This document shows, one piece after another, positions 9,682 through 18,498 of a DNA stretch of 64,000 nucleotides. Made by a program: the position numbers and the translations under genes. This DNA is from Rhodospirillales bacterium (GTDB lineage Bacteria; Pseudomonadota; Alphaproteobacteria; Rhodospirillales; Defluviicoccaceae): positions 1,671,501-1,735,500 of the forward strand of contig JADJQT010000001.1 of assembly GCA_016712595.1 (NCBI GenBank), written 5' to 3'. Under the pieces are notes generated by a model, which saw only the letters and a list, made by a program, of their open reading frames with translations, did not search any database and had not been told where the DNA came from. Each line of letters begins with the position of its first letter. Within the stretch, counting starts at the first letter, position 1.

Positions 9682-10503
9682 ATGGGCTCGATCACCACCA
9701 AGGACGGCACGCAGATCTCCTACAAGGATTGGGGCGAAGGTCAGCCCGTTGTTTTCAGCCATGGCTGGCCGCTCAGCGCCGACGCGTTCGAGGACCAGAT
9801 GTTCTTCCTCGCCTCGCGCGGCTATCGCTGCATCGCTCATGACCGCCGTGGCCATGGCCGTTCCAGCCAACCCTGGAACGGCAATGATCTCGACACCTAC
9901 GCCGACGACCTCGCGGAACTGATCGAAACCCTCGACCTGACCAACGCCGTCCACGTCGGCCATTCCACCGGCGGTGGCGAGGTCGCCCGCTATATCGGCC
10001 GCCACGGCACCAAGCGCGTGGCCAAGGCGGTGCTGATCGGCGCGATCCCGCCGCTGATGCTGAAAACGCCCGCCAATCCCGGGGGCACGCCGATCGAGGC
10101 GTTCGATCAGCTACGTGCCGCCGTCCTCGCCGACCGCTCGCAGTTCTGGAAGGAGCTCAGCCTGCCCTTCTACGGCTACAATCGGCCGGGCGCCAAGATT
10201 TCGGAAGGCGTGCGCGAGTCGTTCTGGCTGCAGGGAATGATGGCCGGCTTCCCTGCCGCGTATTTCTGCATCAAGGCGTTTTCCGAGACCGACCTCACCC
10301 AGGATCTCAGGGCGTTCGACGTGCCGACGCTGGTTCTGCACGGAGACGACGACCAGATCGTCCCCATCGGTGCTTCCGCCCTGCTGTCCTCGAAGCTGAT
10401 CCCGAACGCCACCCTCAAGGTTTATGAGGGCGCCCCCCACGGCATGTGCACGACCCTAAAGGACAAGGTGAACGAGGACCTGTTCGATTTCATCAAGGGG
10501 TGA
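9682..10503 (+). CDS. Alpha/beta hydrolase, non-haem chloroperoxidase/arylesterase type
   Basis: 273 residues, normal for the family. The nucleophile elbow GHSTGGG (Ser95), the acid loop HGDDDQIVP (Asp around 222-224) and the catalytic His253 in APHGM give a full Ser-Asp-His triad. The oxyanion region SHGWPLSAD and HDRRGHGRS are characteristic of cofactor-free haloperoxidases, which in the cell are more likely esterases or perhydrolases. It lies 87 bp after the oxidoreductase and 98 bp before the NHase-type genes on the same strand, so it may share their transcript. The natural substrate cannot be read from sequence. Confidence 0.88.
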   Translation: MGSITTKDGTQISYKDWGEGQPVVFSHGWPLSADAFEDQMFFLASRGYRCIAHDRRGHGRSSQPWNGNDLDTYADDLAELIETLDLTNAVHVGHSTGGGEVARYIGRHGTKRVAKAVLIGAIPPLMLKTPANPGGTPIEAFDQLRAAVLADRSQFWKELSLPFYGYNRPGAKISEGVRESFWLQGMMAGFPAAYFCIKAFSETDLTQDLRAFDVPTLVLHGDDDQIVPIGASALLSSKLIPNATLKVYEGAPHGMCTTLKDKVNEDLFDFIKG

Positions 10504-10601
10504 GCTGATCACGCCATGACGGACTACCGCTCACCGTGCGGAGTGCTCCTTTAAGAGAACCGGAGGCATTCCGACCGGAAATCGCACGAAGGAACGATAC
10601 C

Positions 10602-10949
10602 ATGCGTGACAGACCGCGCCAGACAACCGACGCCGTGGCCGGCATCGTCTCGGCTTGGGGCGAAGAGCCGGCCTTTCGCCCTGGCGATCCCGTCCGGATC
10701 CTCACTCGCTCCCCGATCGGCCACTATCGAGTCCCAATTTATCTTCGCGGCAAAGCGGGCGTAATCGAAGCCGTTCTCGAACCGGCCGCTATCGACAATG
10801 AGGAGGAAGGTTACGGCCGCAACGCCGGAGCCAAGCTGCATTACTACCGCGTCGCGATTTCGATGACCGAGGTCTGGCCGGACTACGTCGTCTCTCCCCG
10901 GGATGGATTACGCGTCGAGGTCTTCGAGAGCTGGCTCGAAAGGATCTGA
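10602..10949 (+). CDS. Nitrile hydratase beta C-terminal half / thiocyanate hydrolase alpha-type subunit
   Basis: 115 residues from the ATG at 10602, which has an AAGGA ribosome site (the open frame upstream is not family-like). The sequence matches only the C-terminal SH3-like half of nitrile hydratase beta subunits: FRPGDPVRI, then YLRGKAGVIE, then YYRVAISMTEVW and FESWLERI. In thiocyanate hydrolase (SCNase) and toyocamycin nitrile hydratase this half is a separate polypeptide. Its N-terminal partner is encoded separately 666 bp downstream (11615), beyond the metal-binding subunit gene. Together the three would form one metalloenzyme. The small size rules out a fused beta subunit. Confidence 0.8.
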   Translation: MRDRPRQTTDAVAGIVSAWGEEPAFRPGDPVRILTRSPIGHYRVPIYLRGKAGVIEAVLEPAAIDNEEEGYGRNAGAKLHYYRVAISMTEVWPDYVVSPRDGLRVEVFESWLERI

Positions 10950-10952
10950 TCA

Positions 10953-11618
10953 ATGACGCCACAATATCACGATCAGGTGCACGCGCACGGGCATGATGAC
11001 GCCCACGATGAGATCGGCAGGTCCGGACGCCCTGGCTACTACGAGATCATGGAGACCGCGATTCGCGAGCTTCTGATCGAAAAACAGCTGATCCTGCCGG
11101 ACGAAATTCGCCGCCAGATCGAGGTGCTGGATTCGCGAACCCCGGCGCTCGGCGCCAAGGTCGTCGCCCGCGCTTGGGTCGACCGGGAGTTCCACGACCG
11201 GTTGCTCGCCAATGGTCGTTCGGCTTGCGAAGAACTCGGCATCAGCTTCTACGACGACACGCAGCTCATCGTGCTCGAAAACACCGAAAAGGTGCACAAC
11301 CTCATCGTCTGCACGCTCTGTTCTTGCTACCCGAGGCCAGTGCTGGGGCTTCCGCCGGACTGGTACAAGCTCAAGCCTTATCGGGCGCGCGCGGTTTCCG
11401 AGCCGCGGGCCGTCCTCGCCGAGTTCGGCACGGTCATACCCGACGACGTCGAGGTCCGCGTCAGTGACTCGACGGCGATGGTCCGATATCTCGTGCTGCC
11501 GCGGCGGCCGGAGGGCACGGAGGACTTCAGCGAAGAGAAGCTGGCCGGCCTCGTCACCCGCGATGCGATGATCGGTGTCGCGCCGGTCGCCATCGCGGCG
11601 GGGACGACCGGGCAATGA
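10953..11618 (+). CDS. Metal-binding subunit of nitrile hydratase / thiocyanate hydrolase family (alpha/gamma type)
   Basis: 221 residues. The metal claw C-T-L-C-S-C is at residues 120-125; Thr in the second position is the cobalt-type form. The next residues are Tyr-Pro-Arg; Arg128 falls where SCNase gamma has Arg136, while cobalt nitrile hydratases I recall have Trp. That and the split beta partners favour thiocyanate hydrolysis (to carbonyl sulfide and ammonia) over nitrile hydration, though neither is proven. Residues after the claw (PVLGLPPDWYK, RAVLAEFG, and RPEGTEDF) are canonical. The N-terminus is His-rich (HDQVHAHGHDDAH), a possible metal-acquisition segment. AAGGA precedes the ATG, and the stop overlaps the next gene as ATGA. 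Confidence 0.88.
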   Translation: MTPQYHDQVHAHGHDDAHDEIGRSGRPGYYEIMETAIRELLIEKQLILPDEIRRQIEVLDSRTPALGAKVVARAWVDREFHDRLLANGRSACEELGISFYDDTQLIVLENTEKVHNLIVCTLCSCYPRPVLGLPPDWYKLKPYRARAVSEPRAVLAEFGTVIPDDVEVRVSDSTAMVRYLVLPRRPEGTEDFSEEKLAGLVTRDAMIGVAPVAIAAGTTGQ

Positions 11619-11977
11619 CCGAGACCGAGACCATCGTGACGCGTTTGCCGAACGACATCGGCGGCCTGCCTGCCGGCCCTGTCCAGCGCGTTGATCACGA
11701 ACTCGAGCCGTGGGAGAAGCGCTGCCATGCGCTCGCCGACGTTCTCGACTTTCACAAGATCATCAACACCGAGGAGAAGCGCTGTGGTGTCGAGGCGCTC
11801 GGCAGCGAGATGATCGGCCAGCTCACCTACTACGAGCGCTGGATCGTGGCATTTGCCAACATCCTCTTCCGGAAGCAGATCCTCACTCCCGGCGAACTCG
11901 CGCACAAGATGGACGAGGTGCAGGGCAGATCAACGCCTGAAACGGATGATGATGCCGCGGGGTCAAGGCGTCCATGA
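11615..11977 (+). CDS. Nitrile hydratase beta N-terminal half / thiocyanate hydrolase beta-type subunit
   Basis: 120 residues, starting in an ATGA overlap with the metal-binding subunit. It matches the N-terminal helical half of nitrile hydratase beta: DIGGLPAG near the start, then WEKRCHALADVL, then TYYERWIVAFANIL and ILTPGELAHK. The same fold is used by cobalt NHase activator proteins (P14K/P15K type), so it could act as subunit, activator or both. Because no other activator or beta N-half is nearby, I favour a subunit role. It ends in an acidic tail and its stop overlaps a small downstream ORF. Confidence 0.78.
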   Translation: MTETETIVTRLPNDIGGLPAGPVQRVDHELEPWEKRCHALADVLDFHKIINTEEKRCGVEALGSEMIGQLTYYERWIVAFANILFRKQILTPGELAHKMDEVQGRSTPETDDDAAGSRRP

Positions 11978-12240
11978 TACCCGATGGCAGGATGGTTTGC
12001 CTGAGCGGCCACGGCCTTAAAGAGGCGATGGAGCGGTTTGCGACGGCGATAACCAATCGAGGTATGACCATTCTTACTTGTATCGATCATGCCGCCGCAG
12101 CGTTGCTGGATCGGACCCGGTACGCGCACGGTCGCCCGGATGACAGCGTCCGACTTCAAGAAGTGTTGCGCATCGGATTGGTGTGGACCCGTAGGCGGGC
12201 AACGATCCCCCTTGGGTGTTCTGCCACGCGCTCGGTGTGA
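11974..12240 (+). CDS. Small ORF with truncated DUF302-like N-terminus
   Basis: 88 codons, starting in an ATGA overlap with the preceding subunit gene, which argues that translation continues into it. Residues ~12-38 (GLKEAMERFATAI, then MTILTCIDHAAAA) read like the start of a DUF302 domain. The conserved second half of that domain (the LRPTEVLIFGNP-type strand) is absent in any frame, and the remainder is Arg-rich and unrecognisable. Either a truncated relic behind an intact start or a divergent small protein of the operon. Function unknown. Confidence 0.4.
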   Translation: MIPDGRMVCLSGHGLKEAMERFATAITNRGMTILTCIDHAAAALLDRTRYAHGRPDDSVRLQEVLRIGLVWTRRRATIPLGCSATRSV

Positions 12241-12285
12241 CCGGTATGAAGCTCAGTTTCGAGGTGGCATAAGGGGCAGAAAATT

Positions 12286-12933
12286 ATGGATATCGACAAG
12301 GCGGATACTGCGGTGGTGTTTATTGACCCGCAAAACGACGTACTGAGCGAAAAAGGGGCAAACTGGGGAGCTGTGGGCGCAAGCGTTACCGAAAATCGCA
12401 CGGTCGAAAACATGGAGCGGATTTTTGAGGCCGCCAAGACGCGCGGATATGACGTGTTCATTTCTCCCCATTACTTCTATCCAACGGACTCTGGCTGGAA
12501 GATGAACGGACCGCTCGAGGCTGACGAATTTCACACTCACACGTTTGCCCGAAGCGGGCCGCTCAATCTGGCCGGTTTCTCAAACTCCGGCGCGGACTGG
12601 CTGGATCGCTTCAAACGGTATATTGAGGACGGCAAGACAATCGTCGTCAGCCCTCACAAGGTGTTCGGGCCGCAGACCAACGATCTGGTCCTGCAACTGC
12701 GCAAACGCGGGATCAGCAGGATCATCCTCGGTGGGATGCTGGCGAACATGTGCGTCGAGGCCCATCTGCGCGAACTCATCGAGCAGGGATTCGAGGTTGC
12801 CGTGGTCAGGGACGCGACCGCCGGACCACGGCATCCGGTATGGGGCGACGGCTATCAAGCGGCCGTCATCAACTACCGATTTCTTGCCCATGCTGTGTTG
12901 TCGACCGATGAAGCGATCAATGGCATGCGCTAA
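12286..12933 (+). CDS. Isochorismatase-family cysteine hydrolase
   Basis: 215 residues. The catalytic triad of the family is complete: Asp14 in VFIDPQND, Lys125 in SPHKVFGP, and Cys156 in NMCVEAH, preceded by the usual cis-peptide segment GGMLAN. Members hydrolyse amides, carbamoyl compounds or isochorismate. Position 46 bp after the last ORF of the NHase-type operon, same strand, suggests it could act on an amide produced there (inference), but some family members are unrelated to nitrogen metabolism. Substrate unknown. Confidence 0.85.
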   Translation: MDIDKADTAVVFIDPQNDVLSEKGANWGAVGASVTENRTVENMERIFEAAKTRGYDVFISPHYFYPTDSGWKMNGPLEADEFHTHTFARSGPLNLAGFSNSGADWLDRFKRYIEDGKTIVVSPHKVFGPQTNDLVLQLRKRGISRIILGGMLANMCVEAHLRELIEQGFEVAVVRDATAGPRHPVWGDGYQAAVINYRFLAHAVLSTDEAINGMR

Positions 12934-13011
12934 GGAAGGCCGTCTCGGCATGCTTACGCATGCTGTATCCGCTTGGCGCCGCATGTCCACATCGACGCCG
13001 GACAAGCGTGA

Positions 13012-14340
13012 TCACCCGTCCCCCTTAACGGGCAGGATTGGCTGCAGCGTAATCCTTGCGGTCCGACCGTCCTCGATCGGGCGGACGCGGCTGAACCACC
13101 CGTCGCAGAGCCGATCCGCTGCACAGGAGCCGCATACCGCGAAGATGACGGGAAACAAAACATCCTGGGGCACGTGGGTGAACTCGAGGATGAGAGCGAT
13201 CGCGGTCAGCGGCATCTTCATCGAGGATGCAAGGAAAGCTCCGGCCCCGACGAGGGCGAACGCCCCCAGCGGCTCGCCTGGCCATATCGTCGTCCACAGG
13301 CCGCCGACGACCGTGGCGAGCAGCGCGCCGATGGTCATACCGGGCGTCAGCATGCCGCCTTTCGCGCCGACGCGCAGGGCCGCTAACGTTACGAGCACGC
13401 GCAGCAGCAGCAGGGCCAGGGCCAGGACGACGGACAGATCATCGGCAAGGCTGAGCTGGATCGGCCCTTTGCCGTTGCCGAGCAGTTGCGGAAAGCCGAT
13501 GGCGAGCACGCCAATGCCGGCGAACACCGCCAGCGCCGACGGCACAAGGCGCCAGTCGCGAGGCGATTTCGCCGTCATCGCCGTCGCAAGGCGGCTAAAG
13601 CCGTAGGCGGCGACACCGAAGACCGGGCCGGTCAGCATCGACCAGACGAGAAGCGAGCCGGTGGTGGCGAACGGCATGACCGGATATTGCACGGCATCGC
13701 CGAGCCCGATCCAGGCGATCCGCGCCGCAATCGCCGAGGTGATGAGTGCGGGCAGAACCGCGGGCAAGCTGAAGGTGCCGAGAAGCACCTCAAGGACGAA
13801 GAAGGCCCCCGCCAGTGGCACGTTATAGACCGCTGCCAGGCCCGCGCCGGCGCCGCAGGCGATCAGGATTCTGCCCTCCTCGGCGGTGAGGCCCGCGCGC
13901 CGCGACAGCCAGCCGCCAAGTGCGGCGCCGATCTCGCGGGGCGCCACCTCCCGGCCGAGGGGAGAGCCCAGGGCGACCGTGACGACCTGCAGCAGGGCAT
14001 GCACCGATGTCTCCGGCAGCGGCATTGGCTGGCCCGGCGACTGCACCGCCTGCCTGATCGAGACCAGCGGCCGCCCGTAGCGGTAAAGAGCCCACCATCC
14101 GCCGCCCGCCAATGCGCCGCAGCCGGTCAGCACGAGGATACGTCGCAGCGGCGAGGCATGACTGACGCCCTGCAGGAAGCTCTCGGCGCTGATGACCGCA
14201 TCGAGGCTATAGCCATAAGCAAGATGCTGGACGACGTGCAGCAGCAGAGCCAGACTCATGCCGCCCACGCCCGCTGCAGTGCCGGTCAGCACCGTGGCAA
14301 CCGCAAGCCTGTGCAGCGGCGTTTTTCCCTCGGTGGACAT
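13012..14340 (-). CDS. ClC-family chloride channel/antiporter, divergent type
   Basis: 442 residues from the ATG at 14340 (AAGGA upstream; the longer frame to 14490 has no signal or family match). Multi-spanning membrane protein with about ten helices. The gating-glutamate motif appears as GREVAPREIGA rather than GREGPxxQ, and the third motif as GGMLTPGMTIG. The first motif GSGIP is not found; its place is taken by SIRQAVQSPGQP. This variant set is seen in a subclass of bacterial ClC proteins, so transport selectivity should not be assumed from E. coli ClcA. No CBS domains. It is the first of two different ClC genes in the window. Confidence 0.85.
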   Translation of the reverse strand: MSTEGKTPLHRLAVATVLTGTAAGVGGMSLALLLHVVQHLAYGYSLDAVISAESFLQGVSHASPLRRILVLTGCGALAGGGWWALYRYGRPLVSIRQAVQSPGQPMPLPETSVHALLQVVTVALGSPLGREVAPREIGAALGGWLSRRAGLTAEEGRILIACGAGAGLAAVYNVPLAGAFFVLEVLLGTFSLPAVLPALITSAIAARIAWIGLGDAVQYPVMPFATTGSLLVWSMLTGPVFGVAAYGFSRLATAMTAKSPRDWRLVPSALAVFAGIGVLAIGFPQLLGNGKGPIQLSLADDLSVVLALALLLLRVLVTLAALRVGAKGGMLTPGMTIGALLATVVGGLWTTIWPGEPLGAFALVGAGAFLASSMKMPLTAIALILEFTHVPQDVLFPVIFAVCGSCAADRLCDGWFSRVRPIEDGRTARITLQPILPVKGDG

Positions 14341-14590
14341 GGCATTTGTCCTTGGGAGGATAGGGGTCAACCCGCGATCAGGTCGCAATGACGATACACG
14401 ATTTCCGCATGTATCCTCGGTATTCGTCTCGGCCTTGCCACTGTGGCGGACGGTGATCACGGTCATCGCGCCATCACAGGCGGAGCTCATTACCTTAAAG
14501 CCGGGCGAGCGGTAACCTTGCTGATGGCATGGGTGAGCGAGCCGGGTGCGCGCAAGCGCCCGCGGTTTCGTTCGTCAGACAAAAGCGGAA

Positions 14591-15595
14591 TCAGAGCTGG
14601 ACGCGCCGGAAGGTGCTGGGCGCTATTCCCGTCCAGCGCCGGAACGCTCTGGTGAAATTGGCCGCATCCGCGTAACCCAGCTCGCAGGCGATCTCGATGA
14701 GCTTGGCATCGCGGTCCCGCAACAGCCGGGTGGCGACGTCGAAACGCACCGCATCGACCAGATGGGAATAGCTCTCGCCGCAAACGGCGAGATAGCGTTG
14801 CAACGTGCGGACGCTGAACCCGACGGCACCCGCCGTCTGCTGAATATCGGGGACCCCGTCGTTCAGCAGCGCACCGATCACCTGTCGTACTGAACCGGCG
14901 AAATCATTCGCCGGCGCTGTGGCGCGCATAACTTCGTAATCCTCGGGATCAGCGGCGGGCCCAGGGCTCGCGTTGGCTGGTCGCCTGGCCAGCAGCGAAC
15001 GCGCGAACACCACTGCCTGCATTCTTCCCGCGCAGACGACCGGCACTTTCAGGATCGCCTCGATCCGGCTTCCGTTCGGCTTCTCGCTCTGCGCCAGCCT
15101 CACCTCATCCGGCATCCAGTCGGGGCCGACGACCGCGCGGATCGCTTCGATCATCATCGATAAGGCGAAAAGCTCGCCCTGCCGCCGGCCCGGGACCTCA
15201 GGGAGCGCGAAGGTATGGCAGAGCAAGGCGTGCTCGCCATGGTACCTGAGTGAGATGCGGTCGCCTGAGCTGTGCAGGGCGATCGCGCCGATCAGCCTGT
15301 TCAGCGACTCGTGCAGCGTCAGTGCGCCACGACCCAGTTGCGCGAAGGCGCCCAAACGATCAAATCGCGTGCATTGCCCAACCACCAGGCCGAGATCGAG
15401 CAGGCCCTCGCTTCGGGCGATGCGGCCCAGAAACGCCAACGACTGGTGCATGGGAACCAGGCGCTCCGGATCTGTGAAAAGCTGCTGCGGCAATCTCGCG
15501 CCCTGCATCAGACGTTCGATCGGCCCGCCAATTCCTTCGACAAAATCGACGAACGGGACGAGCGCGTTCGCCCGAACCATCGCTATCGCTCGCAT
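14591..15595 (-). CDS. AraC-family transcriptional regulator with Arabinose_bd-type N-terminal domain
   Basis: 334 residues from the ATG at 15595, preceded by GGAG; the frame continues open to 15718 but this start gives the usual length. Residues ~20-230 resemble the N-terminal ligand domain of the OruR/GbdR-like AraC group. The C-terminal ~90 residues carry two helix-turn-helix units, with VGFSVRTLQRYL in the first and ACELGYADAANFTRAFRRWTG in the second. It is transcribed away from the large lipoprotein gene at 15793 and towards the ClC gene; the ~200-bp divergent region could hold its operator. Effector unknown. Confidence 0.9.
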   Translation of the reverse strand: MRAIAMVRANALVPFVDFVEGIGGPIERLMQGARLPQQLFTDPERLVPMHQSLAFLGRIARSEGLLDLGLVVGQCTRFDRLGAFAQLGRGALTLHESLNRLIGAIALHSSGDRISLRYHGEHALLCHTFALPEVPGRRQGELFALSMMIEAIRAVVGPDWMPDEVRLAQSEKPNGSRIEAILKVPVVCAGRMQAVVFARSLLARRPANASPGPAADPEDYEVMRATAPANDFAGSVRQVIGALLNDGVPDIQQTAGAVGFSVRTLQRYLAVCGESYSHLVDAVRFDVATRLLRDRDAKLIEIACELGYADAANFTRAFRRWTGIAPSTFRRVQL

Positions 15596-15792
15596 CCCGC
15601 CGCTCCGTCCGTCCGGTACGTCGTGCACGGTTATCACGCCACCCTTTGGCGCCAAATGACAAGACTGTCGGGACTTTTTCCAGTAAGTCTTGACCGGTCG
15701 GTGGGAGGCCTTTCGCATCGCTTTTCATTCGGCACGAAGCAAAATGCAGCGTCGATGCAGCAATGGCGCCGGGATGGACACGGACGAGTTCG

Positions 15793-18498
15793 ATGATTGA
15801 ATTGCACAGGCGGAGCGCGGCGGCACGTCTGGCCGCGTGCAGCATTGCCGCGCTGGTCGCGGGCTGTCATCCGGGAAGTGACGGCGCGGCTGCACCGGCA
15901 CCGGTCTCACCGGCTTTCAAAAGCGCGGACGAATGGCCGCGGACCTATCAACTGGCCGACGCCAGCGTTGCCGTCTACCAGCCGCAGGTGGAGAGCTGGC
16001 AAGGCAATCAGCTCACCTTCCGCGGCGTCGTCGCGGCGACCCCGAGCGGCGGTAATGCAGCCGCGTTCGGCGTGATCTGGGGCGCGGCGCGAACCTCGGT
16101 CGACCCGGTGTCGCGGCTGGTGATGCTGCAGACCGTAACGCTCACCCGCAGCAATTTCCCGACGCTGCCCGACAACGGCGCGGGCTACCTGAGTGAATTG
16201 CAGCAGGATCTGTCGAGCGCGCCGCAGACGGTCTCGCTCGACCGGCTGGAAGCGTCTCTCGCCGCCTCGGGTGCTGCGAGGGTGCCGACGGTGGCGGTCA
16301 GTAACACGCCGCCTTCGATCATCGTCAGCACGACCCCTGCCATCCTGATTCCAATCGACGGTGCGACGGTGACCCGCGCCGTTCCCGGCACTGGCTTTGA
16401 ACGGGTGATCAATACCCGCGCCATCATCCTCCGGCAGCCGGGTACGGCGGCGTTCTATCTGCATGTCTATGACGGGTGGTTGACGGCATCCTCGCTCGAA
16501 GGCCCGTGGCAACAGGCGAGCAGCATGCCCGCCGGCATCGATGCGGTGGCCGATCAGCTGACCACCGCGAAACAGGGCGATCCCCTCGACGGCGCCGGTG
16601 CGACGCCGCCACCGTCACTCAGCAACGGAACGCCAACCATCTATGTCCGCCACGCGCCGGCCGAACTGATTGTATTCAAGGGGGCGCCTGCCTTCGCACC
16701 GATCGCCGGCAGCGGTCTGCTCTGGGCGACTAACACCACCTCGTACGTTATTCGCGACACAGCGGACGGATCGGATTACGTGCTGATTTCCGGGCGCTGG
16801 TACAGTGCTTTCTCGCTGCAGGGGCCGTGGACGTTCGTGCCGAGCACGGCGCTGCCGGCGCGTTTCGCCGCGATCCCGCCCGCCAGCCCGGCCGGCGTGG
16901 TGCTGGCGTCGGTGGCGGGCACGCCGCAAGCGCGGGAGGCGGTGATCGAGAACAGTGTTCCGCGGACGGCGACCATTCCGCTGTCCGGTGGACCGGCATT
17001 TACCGCCGTCTTCGATGGTGATCCGCAGTTGCGACCGATCGAGGGCACCGCCCTGCAATATGTCGCCAATTCTCCGACACCGATCATTGAGGTGAACCCC
17101 TCCAGCTTCTACGCCCTCAGCAAGGGAATCTGGTTTACCTCGCCGTCGCTCTATGGTCCGTGGAACGTCGCCACAGCAGTCCCGGCGTCGATTTATGACA
17201 TTCCGCCATCCTCGCCGGTCTACTACGTCACCTATGTCCGCGTTTACGGCGTGACGACGGAGGCGGTCTACGAAGGTTACACGCCCGGTTACATGGGCAC
17301 TGTCGTGGCACCGGACGGTGTCGTCGTTTACGGCACGGGTTACGACTACCAGCCGTGGGTGGGCACGACCTATTACGCGCCACCGCCCACCTACGGGGTG
17401 GAGGCGAACCCGACCTACAATCCCGCGACCGGCTGGACCTACGGCTTCGCGATGGGCCTGACGACGGCGGCTGTTGCCGACTCCTGGGGCTCGCCGACCT
17501 ACTACTCGACGACCTACACTGGATATCCCTGTTGCGGCTCGTCCAGCGCCGACGTTTACGGCCAGTATCGCGATACCGCTACCTCGGGTACGGAGTCCTG
17601 GTACTCGAATAACAGCAATGTCGGCCGGGACTACTCCGGCAGCTACAATGACTACCGGACCGGAACCAGCGGCACCGTCTATGCCCAGCAAAACTATGAC
17701 GAGAAAACCGGAACGGAAAAGTACAATACCGACCGGACCATGAATACTCCGGCTGGGGCCAGTGGCAGCGTACAACGCTACGGCAACTATACCCCGGGCG
17801 ATCCGGCGGCCGGGTCCTACGCAACGATGACGCGGTCGGAGACGGGCGCGTCCGGCGCGACCAGTCAGGCACAGCGGACCTCGGAATACGATCCCACGAC
17901 CGGCACCTACAGCAGCAGCTACAGCGGATCGGTTACCGGAGCCGCTGGCGCGTCGCGCAGTGCTTCGGCCAGCAGCAGCTACGATCCGGCGACCGGCTCT
18001 AGCACCTACAGCACAAGCCGGACCGCGACTACCGCCGGCGGAAGTTCGGTGACCTCGCAGGCTGGCGTCGAGACCGGCGCCGGCGGCTCGGGGGTTGGCC
18101 GCGAGACCACCGTTACCAACGCCCAGACCGGGCAGACGAAGACCTACGGGCAGGGCTACTCGGACGGAACGCACTACGCCAGCGCCGACGGGCAGGTCTA
18201 TCGCAATTCCGGCAGCGGCTGGCAGCAGCAGACTTCGGGCGGCGGCTGGCAGAACGCTTCCGGCGATACGTCGTGGGCCGATCGCGCGCAGCAGGCTCAG
18301 AGCCAAGGTGCCTCGCGCTTCGGCAACTTCTCGGGCGGTGGTTGGGGCGGCGGCTCGGCGGGCGGATTCGGCGGCTTTGGTGGCGGCTCGGGCGGTGGGG
18401 GCGGTTTCGCCAGCCGGTTCAGCGGGGGCGGGTTTGGAGATCGCTTCGGAGAAGGCGGAGGGTTCAGCGGCGGCCGGTCGGGGGGAGGGCGCCGCTAG
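15793..18498 (+). CDS. Large repeat-containing lipoprotein of unknown function
   Basis: 901 residues from the ATG at 15793. A positively charged n-region and core lead to the lipobox LVAGC. Residues ~170-460 hold three repeats of about 70 residues, each ending in an aromatic-Ser/Ala-Ser-Leu-x-Gly-Pro-Trp unit: ASSLEGPWQ, AFSLQGPWTF and SPSLYGPWNV. Each repeat starts with a hydrophobic strand pair and a Gly-x-Ala/Asp-x-x-x-x-Ile turn (PIAGSGLLWA, PIEGTALQYV). Next come a Tyr-rich region (~480-600), a Thr/Ser/Gly-rich repeat region (~600-790) and a Gly-rich tail ending in Gly-Arg. The architecture fits a surface or periplasmic scaffold, but I do not recognise a named family. Confidence 0.75.
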   Translation: MIELHRRSAAARLAACSIAALVAGCHPGSDGAAAPAPVSPAFKSADEWPRTYQLADASVAVYQPQVESWQGNQLTFRGVVAATPSGGNAAAFGVIWGAARTSVDPVSRLVMLQTVTLTRSNFPTLPDNGAGYLSELQQDLSSAPQTVSLDRLEASLAASGAARVPTVAVSNTPPSIIVSTTPAILIPIDGATVTRAVPGTGFERVINTRAIILRQPGTAAFYLHVYDGWLTASSLEGPWQQASSMPAGIDAVADQLTTAKQGDPLDGAGATPPPSLSNGTPTIYVRHAPAELIVFKGAPAFAPIAGSGLLWATNTTSYVIRDTADGSDYVLISGRWYSAFSLQGPWTFVPSTALPARFAAIPPASPAGVVLASVAGTPQAREAVIENSVPRTATIPLSGGPAFTAVFDGDPQLRPIEGTALQYVANSPTPIIEVNPSSFYALSKGIWFTSPSLYGPWNVATAVPASIYDIPPSSPVYYVTYVRVYGVTTEAVYEGYTPGYMGTVVAPDGVVVYGTGYDYQPWVGTTYYAPPPTYGVEANPTYNPATGWTYGFAMGLTTAAVADSWGSPTYYSTTYTGYPCCGSSSADVYGQYRDTATSGTESWYSNNSNVGRDYSGSYNDYRTGTSGTVYAQQNYDEKTGTEKYNTDRTMNTPAGASGSVQRYGNYTPGDPAAGSYATMTRSETGASGATSQAQRTSEYDPTTGTYSSSYSGSVTGAAGASRSASASSSYDPATGSSTYSTSRTATTAGGSSVTSQAGVETGAGGSGVGRETTVTNAQTGQTKTYGQGYSDGTHYASADGQVYRNSGSGWQQQTSGGGWQNASGDTSWADRAQQAQSQGASRFGNFSGGGWGGGSAGGFGGFGGGSGGGGGFASRFSGGGFGDRFGEGGGFSGGRSGGGRR

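Noticed and set aside
16615..18306. 563-codon minus-strand frame inside the large lipoprotein gene
   Set aside because: Arg/Gly/Val-rich antisense product of the repetitive gene; no ribosome site or family.
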